From NCBI GenBank assembly GCA_018873245.2, contig JAEMBT020000006.1, forward strand, positions 1,425,855 through 1,489,854: a stretch of 64,000 nucleotides of DNA. The letters are read 5' to 3'. This DNA is from Archegozetes longisetosus. Its lineage: Eukaryota > Arthropoda > Arachnida > Sarcoptiformes > Trhypochthoniidae. Below are positions 24,046 to 37,293 of this stretch, piece by piece (the stretch's first letter is position 1; every line of letters starts with the position of its first letter). Under the pieces are notes generated by a model. It did no database searches. It saw only the letters and a program-made list of their open reading frames with translations, and had not been told where the DNA came from. The translations under genes were made by a program, and so were the position numbers.

Positions 24046-26333
24046 ACAATAATCCAGAGGCAAATATTTTTGACAATTTTGTTCTAACAAGGAAAAAATT
24101 TGAAGGGTAAACACTTCAAAAGTTGAAAAGTAGTGAAAACTGTTTTACATTCTTATCACTTTTGGTCAATGAAAATGAACGACTATTTCGTTCACATAAA
24201 TAAGTGCATAAGTGGTATAACTTGCGATTGTAAAAGAATTTTAATCCGCTTACACTTATAGAGCGTGAAAATAATATTGAGTAAACATCTCTCAACACAT
24301 TAGATAGATTTTGATTAGGCCTAGTATTTAATAAATAATTTTTTGACACGTTTAATATGTTTTGAGTGAAAGTTAAGCAAATTTTTCCACTACCAGTGTT
24401 TAAAATATAGATTTTTATAGCTTAAGACATTGATGGTGTGTGTGGTCGGCCACCCATTTATAAAGGAAAACAATAACAGATAGGAATGACAAAAATTCAT
24501 AGAAAACATTTGTTGTGCTTCAATATTAATATTGATTACAGTTTTTATAGCTCTAATGTTTACGAGTTGTCACACATTCTATTATTGGAGCAAATCTATT
24601 GTTCATAGTGTGTGGTCTTTTTAAACTTCAGTTAGATTTGAACTGACATTCACATCAAACTAATGTTGACGAGCTATGGGAAAGCCTATTTTAGAAACTA
24701 GTGTTTATGAGAATAAGAGATGTTTTTCATTTTCATAAATTACTTTTGAATCAATTTAGACTAATTTGACTCACATTAGCGCCTAATTACATTTGAAAAG
24801 TTCTAGAAATTGAAATGTACCGTTTTATGATTTTATAGCAAAGCTTATAATCACATAAATTGTTAGTTATTTTAATAATTAATCGTTTCAGTCATCAATT
24901 ACTAATCGATAACACAAAATATTTATGAAGTTTATGAGAACTGAATTTTGTAAACAATCAGTACTTTAAGGATAGAAAAATGTGAAACATTGATGAGACC
25001 TCGATCTCTGATGCGCTACTTTTGCACTGATTTTTGTTTTTTGGTTTAATAAATAAATTGTGTATTAGAAATGAATGCAATCCCAAAACAAGTATTATTG
25101 TTAGAAATAGTGGACATTAATATTTGATGTGTGCCTGAGTCTCTGAGCGCTAGAACTCGTTCACCTAATGGAGAATAAAGTGAATGATAATATAATAATA
25201 TAAATAAAAGTGCATAAGTGGCATAAGTGGATCTAATGGTAATATAGCACTAGTAGAAGAGAATCAGATCTACAGAGAGCGAGAGAAACACAAAATTGTT
25301 AGTTATTGTACAGTTTTAGCTGATATGCTCTAGAGATCAAAGTCGGAATACATAATTGTAAAGACTTTTAGGGCCTTCATAGATGCGTTCACAGTCATAT
25401 TGAGATTTATTCTGTGTATTCGCGACTAATTTGTTTTATTGCTATTAAATTTTCACATAAAACTTACTCTTGCTTCAATCTATCTATAAATAAGTTAAAT
25501 CTGCAAGTTCTTCCCTATCTTATTTCAAATTAAGATCTTATTTGATAAGTATATTAGTTTCAGTTCAGAATAATTTCATTCAAATAAATGCTTATATATT
25601 CAACAAATATAGATTCCAATAGAAGTAGTTTTTTATGGGCAAGTCTTCATTACTATTATAAGTCTGCAGAGCACACTCAATATGAAATTTTGAATGTTAA
25701 GTTTCAGTATTTAAAAATATGACACTATGAATAAGCACTTGTTGTGGAGACACGACTACCATCTGGGAACAAATCTGGTGTTATGATGCCAACTGTAAAA
25801 ATATTGATCGTAAAGTTTAGTTTACGGTTATTCTTATCGGGTTTACTGCGATAAGGTTTCAACTCGCAAACGTATGCTTTTGATTCATATTTTGAACAGT
25901 TCATTTTACATCTGCCATACTTTTAGCTAATTTCTCGAATAAGAGTAAAATATTTCATTTATTATAATATCCTAAAAAATAAATAAAACTATATGCGAAT
26001 TACAAATTTAATCTGGAGTTGTGAGCGGTAAAACCGCAACCATTAACATATGAATTAACGATAAATAAATTCTACTATAACTTTTAATATAGTTGAGAAA
26101 ACATAGCACCGCTTTCTCAATATCGTTTTACGGCTCAATATCTGGTAGTCTCTTAAGGTCTATATTACAATCTGATTATTATATTGGTTTATATTACAGT
26201 CAAATAAAAGCTTCATAACTCAAAGTATAGAAAGGTTTTCAATAAACAAAGTCATTGGCAAATCAAAATAGTTTGCAAACACTCAACAGTACGATAGTTA
26301 TATATTAATTATGTTATAACTAATAGTCTTAAT

Positions 26334-27044
26334 TCAGTTGTTATTCAGATCTTGTCTGCAAGTGGGACAATTGGAGTGCAAAGCGAGCCACGGCTTAATA
26401 CACTCGTAGTGAAAACAATGGTCACAAACTAGCTTTCGCACCACTTCTTCAACCTTGAAAAACTCCATACAAACGGCACACTGCAAGCCATTGACCACTT
26501 GCTCTTCACTGATCACTGCAATTGGTATACTCTCTATATCTGTCGGAACCATAGGTTGAGAGCCAGTTTCCATAATTTGCGATAAAATACGGGACAAAAT
26601 ATCTCTTGCATTGATAACAATGTTATCGGGATCGAAACCAAGCTCTTCAGCCAGTAATGAGAGCGTTCTTGAATGCGACAAAAAATTTGCTCCAAAAAAG
26701 CCCATCAGAGAGTCTTCAGATCTGCTTCTCCGTAACCCAAACTCTATGGTTGGTCTCAAAGTAGGTTCTGGACTCTCTTCATCACTATCTGATAGATCTT
26801 CAAAGGTGTGATCAAATGTTTGGTTAAAATGTGACGCAGATTCGGGTCTGTTTGAATCAAGTAATAGCAAATTATTGATGGTTTCAGTGTCATCCAAGTC
26901 TACTTCTTCTACGAATTCAGTTTTACATAAGTGACACTTGGTTCCAGCGTAAAGATACGTCACAAACCTATTACATTTGTGGCAATAATAGTTCATCTGA
27001 TCGTTTGATGATGAAGCAGACGAACACGATCTAAACGTTGCCAT
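26334..27044 (-). CDS. RING-H2 E3 ubiquitin ligase, RNF115/RNF126-like, intronless copy A
   Basis: Intronless ORF of 236 aa from ATG at 27044. The N-terminus has a zinc ribbon (C21-x2-C24, C37-x2-C40 in NYYCHKC...KCHLC) like that at the start of RNF115/RNF126-type ligases. The C-terminus has a complete RING-H2 finger with metal ligands C189, C192, C207, H209, H212, C215, C226 and C229. The middle is acidic and Ser-rich. Family members recruit an E2 through the RING and ubiquitinate cytosolic clients. The protein is somewhat shorter than vertebrate RNF126 (about 310 aa). A paralogue of identical length lies 10 kb away on the same strand, and both lack introns although the genes between them have many. 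This suggests retroposition followed by duplication, or simply an intron-poor lineage-specific family. Confidence 0.9.
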   Translation of the reverse strand: MATFRSCSSASSSNDQMNYYCHKCNRFVTYLYAGTKCHLCKTEFVEEVDLDDTETINNLLLLDSNRPESASHFNQTFDHTFEDLSDSDEESPEPTLRPTIEFGLRRSRSEDSLMGFFGANFLSHSRTLSLLAEELGFDPDNIVINARDILSRILSQIMETGSQPMVPTDIESIPIAVISEEQVVNGLQCAVCMEFFKVEEVVRKLVCDHCFHYECIKPWLALHSNCPTCRQDLNNN

Positions 27045-29946
27045 TGAGTGCGAATTAATTATCGATTATTTCGAAAGATTATTGTTATTATGAGTGCAAC
27101 GCTATTAGAAAACTTAATATAAAATTTAGACGCCTAAATATTTACTTATTATAATGAGTGGATCCAATAATGTGTTATCAGTTGAAAAAGTTATTTTCTG
27201 AAAATGGCTGATCCTTATGACTACGAAAATTATTTACTTGACAAAAAAACGTGGCTTAGATTGCATTAACTTTGTTACTCATAATATATCTATAAATAAT
27301 AATGTGCACTTTGAACTTCAGTTGAACGTTCATATCGTCTCAATTTTATGTTATTTGAATGCTTACTAATGTCAAAACTGATAAGTGTTTGCAATTCTTA
27401 TGCTAGTTTATTGGCGAGACTAATACATTAATCAGTCAGTACTGCGTATTTGGTGCAATGAGTTGCAATGACTAACATCACTAGTATAATGAAACAGTTG
27501 ATAAAAGTTAGTAAAAATCAAGTTAATCGCAAATAGATATGTGAGGTTAGAAATGGTTGTTTAAATTGGTTACAATAATTAGCAATATTCTAGTGAACAA
27601 ACGTTTTCGTGTCTTACTATCAATAAATATGATTGGTGTAAACGAAAATTTGAACATCAATTTTTAACAAATTGAATAAACTGTTAAAGTGAACAATTTG
27701 CTCAATCAAAAGAATAAGCTTCTGCCCATTTCACTCGTTTGTTGCTATGATATCAATATTTAATCAGGAAATATAATGTGAAACTACTGAAAAATTCAAG
27801 GATATTATTCATAGCAGTAAAAGCTTTACTTGAGTGTCATCTTTTAAAAAAGACATAAATGATCAAATTGAATCGAATAAGTCGCTATTTTTTATTTTAT
27901 CTAAACTTTTTGGAAAGTTTCAACACTTTAAAAAGTTAATCGTCAGTAACAGAGTTCTAAGTATCAATGATTTATAACTAAAGCTGAGCTTTTCAGACTT
28001 CTATTTAGAAATTATTGATAAGAATAGAAGTCAATTCTATAAAGTTGAACATTTTTGCCAAAGCTCGAGACGCAGAATATCCTTTAAACAAGCATTGAAT
28101 ATGTGAACTGGAAATAAAATGATTTACTTTCAAGTTGTTTAGTTGATAAACAATGCAAATTATTAATGGAACAACCTCTGAAATCCTCGATCATAAAAAA
28201 TATTTTATTTATTTATTGCCTCAAAACCTAACACAAACTTAAATCACAATAGTATGGATGAACTGTTAGCTAAGAACATAGGACACAATACGGGAATAAA
28301 ACGACATAAATAATTAATGTTCGCATAAAGCTAGAAGCAGAATAAAAGGAATTGACGATCATTTCTATTATTGAATATACGACAGAGAAATACTTAGAGC
28401 TATACTTTAAGAGAAAACTCAGACTCAACTTGTCTTATAGCCAGATATGTCGCAATAATAATAGAATATTCGATGAACAGCGCAAACATTCGATGTCATA
28501 ACACAAAGCAAATTGATATCAATTTTCGGGCTGAGGTTTTACGTCAAATGTAATGTCCTTCTCTTTATATTTTCCTTCTCTGACTTTGACTCTCGCTCTG
28601 ACTGTTATCTGAATAGAAAAAGTTAACTAACTTTTATATGGAAAGAGTGCCGCAATCATAATGTCTATATCTGACCAATGAATCAATTATTCAGTTTGTG
28701 AGAGACTCAGAGTAGAGGACAGGGATTTGAACACGAATGCAATACAAAGACTCGAGTTATGCATATTTCATAAATGTATGTAAGGATACTATGGCTATAT
28801 TGTGATTCACTTTAGGAATATATGATATCATATTCAATATTATTTATTATAGTGTCACCGATAGACTCATTTGATTTTTTTATTTTCATCTTTTGTACAT
28901 AAATGACTTACTGGACCGAGAGTATGACTAAGAGTACAGCATAGGTAAAAATTCAAATCAATTTTGATTTTATTGAATTTTTTGTCAGTGATATGAATAG
29001 TAATTTTAAGTTATGTCAATTTTTTGTGAATACCCGTGATTTAAGCCTAAATCTAAAGTTTCATAGACTTCTAGCTATACGAAAAATATGGCAGCATTTA
29101 TATCGACTTTCCTTTTTGTAAAATTTACTAATTAATGTGATTAGACGAAAATTTTGTATTCAAAATTCAGATTTGATCGAAGATAAATATGTGTGCAACG
29201 TCTATAAACCATCATCTATAAACTAAGAGGTAGAGTAAGGGTACATCAAATCAAAGGTCTAATTGCTACTGCCTTCTATTTAATAATGGTTTTTTATTCA
29301 AATTTTCATAATACGTTTTGAGAACCTAGCTCAAATTAACGGCTTTACAAAATTGAAACCCTAGGAAAAAGGGTCGCTGTCTGTAAAACTGGTATTGAAT
29401 AATATAGCCAATCAAGAAAATACTGATCTTTACAAACTTTTATTCGATACTGTATATGAACTAAACTCTAAATACATATTACATCAAAAAGAACAGATAT
29501 TTCTCTTTAAATTTCAACAAAGATATACTAAAATTTATCAATAGTATCAATATACTCAAGTCTAGCTCAGTTCACAAAAGGATAACTCAGTATTTGGCAG
29601 TTTTTTGTTTATTATTCGCAAAAAAATAAAATTTTCAAACATATCAATAATGGAATTGTTGTCATACAATCAAATATATTATATATATATTTATAATAAA
29701 ACTTAGTCAAGTCAAAAAACAAATCAAATGACATGAAAACACAAATTATAAAACATTTCCACCAAATAAAATACAGATAAAAAATCATAAACAATACATA
29801 ATATACAAGATTTATATATAATTATAATTATATTATTGTTTAAGCTTAAAGTATAAGGACTTTTAAGGTAGAAAATGAGAGAAATATTGGATTAAATTGA
29901 TTTTTCTTATGTTAAACTTTGCTTTGAATCGATTATTTTCTTCTAG
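27045..29946. other. Intergenic, RING copy A to ARHGAP1 3' end
   Basis: AT-rich sequence of 2.9 kb with no ORF I can support. It should contain the promoter of the RING gene (adjacent to 27045) and the 3' UTR of ARHGAP1 (adjacent to 29946). No repeats were noticed. Confidence 0.5.
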
Positions 29947-32900
29947 TTACTTAACAAATATGAGATCGTGATTACGAAACAGAAATTCAGTGAAATGATT
30001 GATATTTGTTATTGAAGTGAGCGATGCCTGAGTGTTACGCGACCAGAGAAGGTTTGGACCAAAAACAATGGCCAAATTGGATGCTGTCATCTTATTGAGG
30101 TCACTCCTGTCCATCACTTTGACCAGAAATTCCACGATCAATTTCAACAACTATTTAAAACATTTTAAAATATAGTTCAGATCAAATTAAAGCATAACCT
30201 TATATAAACAATTATTATGAAATATTTAGTAAATTTTGATCGGCAATCAGTTATGAATTGCAATTAACCTTTTCAGGTCTGAACAAGTTAACATATTAGA
30301 TATGATGTCGGAAAGGGGCTCGAAAATATTCAATATTTAAATAATATTAATAAAGAGTCAATATCTGAATTGATTTAACTAAATTTTGATGAATATTTGA
30401 ATTACTGATAGGAAACAACTGATTGCATCAAATTAAGTTTAGTCAATTTCTTAAGACTCAAGCTATGTGAAAAACAATCGATATAAAGTCGAAAAAACAA
30501 TTTTAAACGTTAAATATTTAAATGAGAGGACGAGCAAATGAATAACAATAACAAAGAATGAATACTTAAACTGATTCAACAATAAATTCAAAGGAAATAT
30601 AAGTAGGAAAACACGAACAGAAGAGTTGATGAACAGGAATAAAGTTCAAAAAGAACATTAAACCTTAAAAACAATACAATAATAAGCAATTAAGCGCATT
30701 TATAATACTATGTTATGTCAAGCATAACAATAAGAATAGGGAATTAGAAAAAGAGAGCTATAAATTTGAAATTCATATAATAATTAACTGGTTTTCCGGA
30801 AGAACCAAATAAGTGACCGCTTAAACAGCAATGACTTATCGCGTTCTTCCATCAAAAAACATCAATTACTTTGTAATTGTCGTGCGGTAATCGCTGTAAG
30901 ACTAGCGACTTCGCAACTGCTAGTTTCTCGATCTGATGATGAGGTCCTGGACCTCCAGATATCTGCTGGAAGTCAAGGACATCATCGTATAGATCAAAAG
31001 TAAGTAACGGTTCTTCTAATTCGCGAAGAAATGACTTGAGTATGACTGCGGCCACGTGTACACCGGAATCGCCGTAAGACTCGAATTGTACGCTTTGGCC
31101 TGTATTTAATAGTTGTTGAACTTCTTTAACTGTATTAACATTTGCCGACCGTCGAAATATTCCTTCTGTTTGAAGTGCTGTCTCGTTGTCCAGGAATAGG
31201 ATACAGACTCGAACCGTGCGAGGAATTGGATCACTATTATTGTTCTCTTTTAGGCTATATTTGAATTTTCAAATCAAAAATATTAGGTTCGATCGAATTC
31301 ATTTATCCATAGCTTAATTAATATTTAATTTATGTAGATTTAAAACATCCCTATTGTTGTTAACTTTTAGGTTATATTTAATTTTGAGTACAAGGCAAAG
31401 ATTGACTCAAACTGTGTTAAACCTCACTATATTCAGAAATAAATGAAAATCTTATTAACTTTCTAATCATTAAATTAGCTCAAAATTTATGCATTCATAT
31501 ATTCACAGATGATAGGTTTATATGAATTTTTTTAAAAGTGTGCAATTTTCAAAGTAAATCCTTTTGTTTAGACTATACTTCAATTTTGAACTATAAAGAA
31601 AAACTTAAGTTAGCTTAAAAATTCATTTATTCGTAACGCAAGTACTAAGTATATGCGAATTTTTAAAAAGATGTGTACTTTTGTGATATAAAATGCTTTC
31701 CTTATAGTAATTGCAGTGATTGAAGTCATTGACTTACAATTGGAGTGAAACACGGAATTGCTGAGTCGCCAACTTTTTGCTAATTAAACTTTTGTTTGAC
31801 GGTGTCGAGGAGCTGTGAAACCACGTCTTCTGTGTGGCGTTTGAAAGCAACTTTTTGTCGTGCCTTTTATCAATACAATCAGAAAATAAACATTTAGTTA
31901 CCAGAAAATCAATTGCGTTAATACTAACTTAATTTCAAATTCTATTGAACTTAATTTTTAGGCTGAAGTTTAAATGAATGCAAATTTCATTTGATATAAT
32001 CATGCTAATTTTTTCTAATCCCATTAAATCTAATTATTGATAATTCGATCCATAACTCGATTAGATAATATCCTTTTGCCAAATTAGGAAAATAAATCTA
32101 TTTAAAGGTTACATAACTTTTTATGATCCAAGACTTATCTAAATGACTCAATTAATGGTTCCTAGAAATCTAATTATAAAATGAAATAATTATTCAATTC
32201 AATACTGACTCAATGACTTGCTTCGGAATAACGAGTTGCTCGAGATGCAAGTGTTGCTTAAGTTCATCTAAATAAGTTATGTAATGTATTTTCCGACCAA
32301 ATTTAACACTAGAGGAAAAATTGAAACTTTCAGTTTGAACAACTATTGAATAAAACTAGTTTTTCATAATGACAATTATTGTATAAATACCTGATGACAG
32401 GTTTGAATATTTGCAATATTATTCTTATAAAGTTTGTAGGATGGACTAGAAATAGTGCTTTTAAATTCTTCTTATATTTACGGTCAAACGCTTTAAATGC
32501 TTGCCATAACCAACTCAGTGGTGGCTTATTAGAGCTATTCAGACCGTTGTGGAAGTAAACCAATGTGTAGTCATTTTCAACGTATTGATCCAAAGTGTAG
32601 ATTAAATACCTATTCAATCAAATTGCAAAACAAATGTGTTAATACAAAAATCAAATTCAAAGTTTTTCTAATCTACTGATCTATTGATCAGTCATTGAAT
32701 AGTATTTGAAATTAAGTGTTTATCTAAGTCAGTCGCCAAACAATTCAATTAATACAAGAATCAAAATATAACTTCTTAATAAGACATTTTCTCAACTATT
32801 GATCACTACTTCAAGTCTAATAACTTGTAAATACAATATTATTGAAAATTGAGTTGCGTCAGTCTTTCAATTGAATAATTTGAAAACATTTAGAGACTAT

Positions 32901-34827
32901 GACTTGTTGATAGATCAATGTTGCAACAGTTGGTCTTAAATAAAAGCGTTAAATATTGGCAACATTCAAATGTCTGTCATTTTGATTAATACTTAATAGA
33001 GATAATATTTATGAGATTCATTTTAGCTGTGATGCACTTCAAAACAAAATCCTAATTAATTATATTTGAAACAAGAGCTAAAACAAGAATTCGCTTTCAG
33101 GCATAATTAACTTATTGTCTATTGTTAAAAAAAATTGATTAATCTCTGGTGTAGTTCCATATATTTGTTATATTCATTCAAACAACAATCTGACGGTTCT
33201 TGTTTGCTAACAACCAGAAACTCGGAAACAAACACTAAATTTGTTGTTGAATTTATTTTCTAACCTTAAAATATATCACAATTGAGGCAAAAAATGTTTA
33301 ACACAATAAAAAGGCGGACATTCATGACGCAACTGATGATTGATTAAGTATTGATTTGACATGTTTTCTAGACTTTTGACGTATTGTTAATGAAAATGAA
33401 GCAAAACACAATAAAAGACGAACTTTGAAGATGTAAACTAAAGTTACTGAAGTCTTAGTTCAAAATACTTTGTTAAAATTAGTTTCTCAGTTATACCGCA
33501 TGATTCAAGTTATTATTAAATAAAACAGGCTGTAAGTTAAATTATAAATAGTATGAAATGTTAGTTTGTGTCTCTCACAATTGTAATCAGGCATTTAAAT
33601 TAAGTAACTTCAATGATATTCACCTGAAAAGTCAGATTCATTATAACAAATTTTACACCAATTAATTCGGATGATAATTACCTCAAGAATCTATGATGAT
33701 TAAAAGTCTTATTATTGGGTAAACGACAGGCATATATCGTAATCACTTTTCTGGCAAACATATCGTCTCCAGCGACTTCAACAATACCAAACTTTGCGAT
33801 ATCATCAAAGTCATCAGAGTCGTCGGCACCATTTGGAACCAAAAAAGTATTATCCTTAAAGGCTTCCTCGAAGTTCTCTTCGATCAGTTCGTCGGGTGAT
33901 TCCAAGTAAATACTGTCCACGTCGACAATATCTTGGTCTGAATGATCTCTTTCGTCGTCCATATCTTTGGCTAACTCCGTGTCATCGAATTCGAGTCCTG
34001 GTTCGTAGTCTAAGTCCTGACCCGCTTCGTTGCCTTGAAATGAGTGAAGATTTTCTTCGCTTTCGTCAATGAATGGAACTAAATATCAAATTGAAAATTT
34101 GATTAAACTTTTTCTACTTTTATATAACGTATTATTTTTGATGACGCTTTTGAATGCAATAGACTGTAAATATGGAAGAGTTAGATTTAGAAAATGGTAA
34201 CAATGGTTACTAATGATTAGTATTTCAGGCTTTGAGTCATACACAGGAAGATAAACATGAGGTTTGTGTGCACTTAATCTATACCTTGATTGAGACAATG
34301 TTCAGATTAGATTTCTTTTATTTATCTAGCTAGACTAAAAGTACATCCAACTATCTTATAGTTATTCAAAATTAAATTAAATTTGACGCCAATTTCTTAA
34401 CAGATATTCAAAGTTGACTCAAATCTAAATTTAAAATACTTGGTCAAAATTTATATTTGACTTCAGTCTCAATTTAGTGATTAAGACATTTAATAAATAT
34501 TTGTTTTCGTGGAAGTTATGACCAATTGAAATGAACTGTAAGTTGTAGCATAAATGGCATTAAAACGTTTCGATTTAGTCATAAATGTGAACATCTGTTT
34601 GACTAATAAAACAATTGAAATACAATCTAATGGTGAGTGAGTCCTAAAATGAAAGTAACGATATAAAACGTTTTTCATTACAAATCATGATTAGACACAA
34701 ATTAATGCAAATAATTACAAATAGTAAAAATAAAAATAAAGGCATTTATGGGATAGTAAGTAATGAAAATGATTTTCGCACAATTATAAAACAAAATAGA
34801 AAACAATTGAATACCTGTTTGATCCAT
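29947..34827 (-). CDS. Rho GTPase-activating protein 1 (p50RhoGAP/Cdc42GAP), 7 exons
   Basis: Reading down the minus strand, exons are 34815-34827, 33682-34078, 32391-32609, 32210-32308, 31738-31863, 30870-31254 and 29947-30150. They total 1443 nt (480 aa plus stop) with matching phases. After an acidic N-terminus comes a Sec14/BCH (CRAL-TRIO) lipid-binding domain, about residues 110-250, with [25 protein letters not shown] and [18 protein letters not shown] closely following human ARHGAP1. The RhoGAP domain covers about 290-480: EGIFRRSAN carries the arginine finger near R319, and [19 protein letters not shown] is the conserved helix. The family stimulates GTP hydrolysis by Cdc42 and Rac/Rho in the cytosol and on endosomes. 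The linker lacks the PPRPPLP-type SH3-binding motif of the human protein. The first exon (only 13 nt, ATG GAT CAA ACA G) is inferred from phase and a good donor and is the least certain part. Confidence 0.92.
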
Positions 34828-37293
34828 GAGTTCAATAATGACTTCTTAATAATAATTAATTTGATCGAAAATTAAAATCCAATTATTTGGCGATTAACTC
34901 AAAGACTTTGATGCGTCAATTATTTTGAACTGAGTTATTAATATTTGAATAGAGATAATAAGAAAACAATAATATTATTGACAGACATTTGGTTCGAGTA
35001 TTTATTAAATTGGATGAAAAGGGAATAAATTATTAATTGATTGTTTAACCGTTTAATATGTTGATTAAGTGGTCGACGATTTATGAATCATTTTGTAAAT
35101 AAAAATCATATCTAAAAGTACTGAATACTCAGCAAATATTGAATTTTTAACAGACTGTAAACTGAAAAAATACATAATAAGCAATTTCCTGTCTTTCACT
35201 TCGTATATAAGAGTTAAAGCATTAGTCAATTTTAATACAACTGAACAGTTGGTCAATAGCTTTTTAGTTACATTGTATGACAATTATTACAATGTCTGCC
35301 ATTGCCATATAATTCAATATAACTTAATGTGTAACACATTGGGAGCTGGAGTGATAGAAAAAACTGTAACTTATATCACACTGATGTGAATGACGAATAT
35401 AACACTCATAGTGAGCTGCGCTTTGCTTTTGACCCAAACTTTTGTTGCGCATACTTTTCAGAACCAGTTATAGCCTTTCAAATTTGGTGAATCTTATACT
35501 GCAACAAAACAAGAGTTTTGTTAAAGCTTTTCTTTCGTGTTATGAAATTTTGAATCAAATTTTCTCCTTTTTTTTACTCAATTTCACGTTATCTAGTACT
35601 AAATATTTCTTATCTTTGAAATAATTGATAATTTTTTGAGAATAAAACTTTTTATAACTTGATTAAAAGTGGAGGAATTTTCTGGAATTTGAGAAAATCC
35701 TAATTTAAAACTAATTTAAAATTTTAATAGAAATTTATTAATAGAAAAACTCTGGAAACAGTTATTCTCTCTTTTGAATTAATTTTTCTTTATTAAATTT
35801 GATTCAAAGCAAAACTTTAGAATCTGTTATAATTGAACGCTTGAAATAATAAACTTTTTTATTTCTAAAAAAACAGAGACTTCTTCGTCCAGAATAGCTC
35901 TAATTAAAAAACTTGAATACGTTATATCTCTAGGTTTAAAACACTAAGTTTGTTGGCCTAGTTTTCAAAAGCAGTTATTTATTGTAATGATACGCAACGA
36001 TAAATTGTTAACTTGTTTCCTTTTATTAAACTATCGACAGACAAGTGGCTTATCCTTAGGAAAATAATTATTTAAATTGCTATCAGCTCTATGAATAATT
36101 CCTATTCTAATAGATAAGCAAAAACGCTTTGGCGCTCTTATCAGAAAAGCTGCGATTTAATTAGTGGATAAATATTAATTTCTACTGTAATTATTGAAAT
36201 CTAACTTTAAGACTGTTGGCTTGAGAAAAGGGTCAAAACTTTAGGGCTATTTTCAAGTGTAATCTACAATTTATGGTTTTAAGCGCACTATTTTAAGGTT
36301 AGAAGTCTCTGTAATCAAGTTATCTCGTGCTTTCACATAAAAAGTGCCAATGGTTTGGCATTTTTAAAGTATTCAAATCAAAATATCAAACTTTTAATTC
36401 ACATAAATTGCCAAACAAAAAGGAAATTGTTTTCTTATAGACGAAAATTAGAACATAATTGAAAAAATTGAAACAATTTATTTTTGAACAAAAAAAATAA
36501 TAAGATTGGATAAAAATGATCATGATTTGATACAAGTTTTTCCTAGAACAATATAAGGAAAAATAGAAATTTGTGCAAAAATTCAATTGAATTTGCAACA
36601 GATTTTGGTGTCACACTTTTTGATCAGAACCAAATTTGTTGATCTGCTTTTATGGATTAAGGCAAAAGAAAAAACTGAATTTGCAATTATAAGTATTGAG
36701 ACACAAAAGAGTTGGCGGTGAAGCAGAAAAACAATTTGGGCCACAATTTTAAGGCAATGTAGAGTAATATGAATTGTGTGAACACTAGAAGTGTGCCTTT
36801 TCCACTCAATAGCATTCTGTGAATTACCATATTTTCACAACATTTTCTATTATTTTACAGAAAACTCATTTTTCAGTCAATCTAAAGAGGATATAAGAGA
36901 GGCTTCATTAAGTGCACAATAATATGCAATTATAATGTCTTTTTTTATTGTGTTCACATTTAGTCCTGGTTTTAATGACCAATTATAGTAATTGAGGAAA
37001 ACAAAGAGAATTTTAATTTGATTTTTGCTATTCATTTTCTCAGTGTCAGCAAATTATTAAGCATTAACTCAGTTAACGTTCGCGCCAAACATGTCTGACC
37101 TTAAAATAAGAGTTTAATGCTTTAAATTGATGCTAAAATATTTATTCAACTTTAAGTACTACCACTAATAATACTATTAATAAACACAGCGATTATAAGA
37201 GAATAAAAATAACAAAATTGTAAAACTTCTAATTTTATGCAATTATATGAATGCCAACAAAAAATGCAATTTTTCGGCCTTCCACACCAAAAA
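34828..37293. other. Intergenic, upstream of ARHGAP1 and downstream of RING copy B
   Basis: AT-rich, 2.5 kb, without a supportable ORF. It should include the ARHGAP1 promoter next to 34828 and the 3' end of RING copy B. A minus-strand AATAAA (TTTATT at 37141-37146) lies about 150 bp past the RING B stop and is a candidate poly(A) signal. Confidence 0.5.

Larger units (their letters stand above)
14307..26333. other. 12-kb gene-poor interval between SoxD and the first RING gene
   Basis: No gene with a recognisable domain was found on either strand. It holds a CT and an AG microsatellite, a 28-codon exon-like ORF at 21.9 kb and an 78-codon open stretch at 23.8 kb, both listed separately. No tRNA-like or rRNA-like sequence was noticed. 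The rest is AT-rich unique-looking sequence. Confidence 0.6.

Noticed and set aside
34086-34298. Minus-strand ORF considered as the ARHGAP1 first exon
   Set aside because: No ATG in frame and no donor giving phase 1 at 34078; the 13-nt exon at 34815-34827 fits phase and start.
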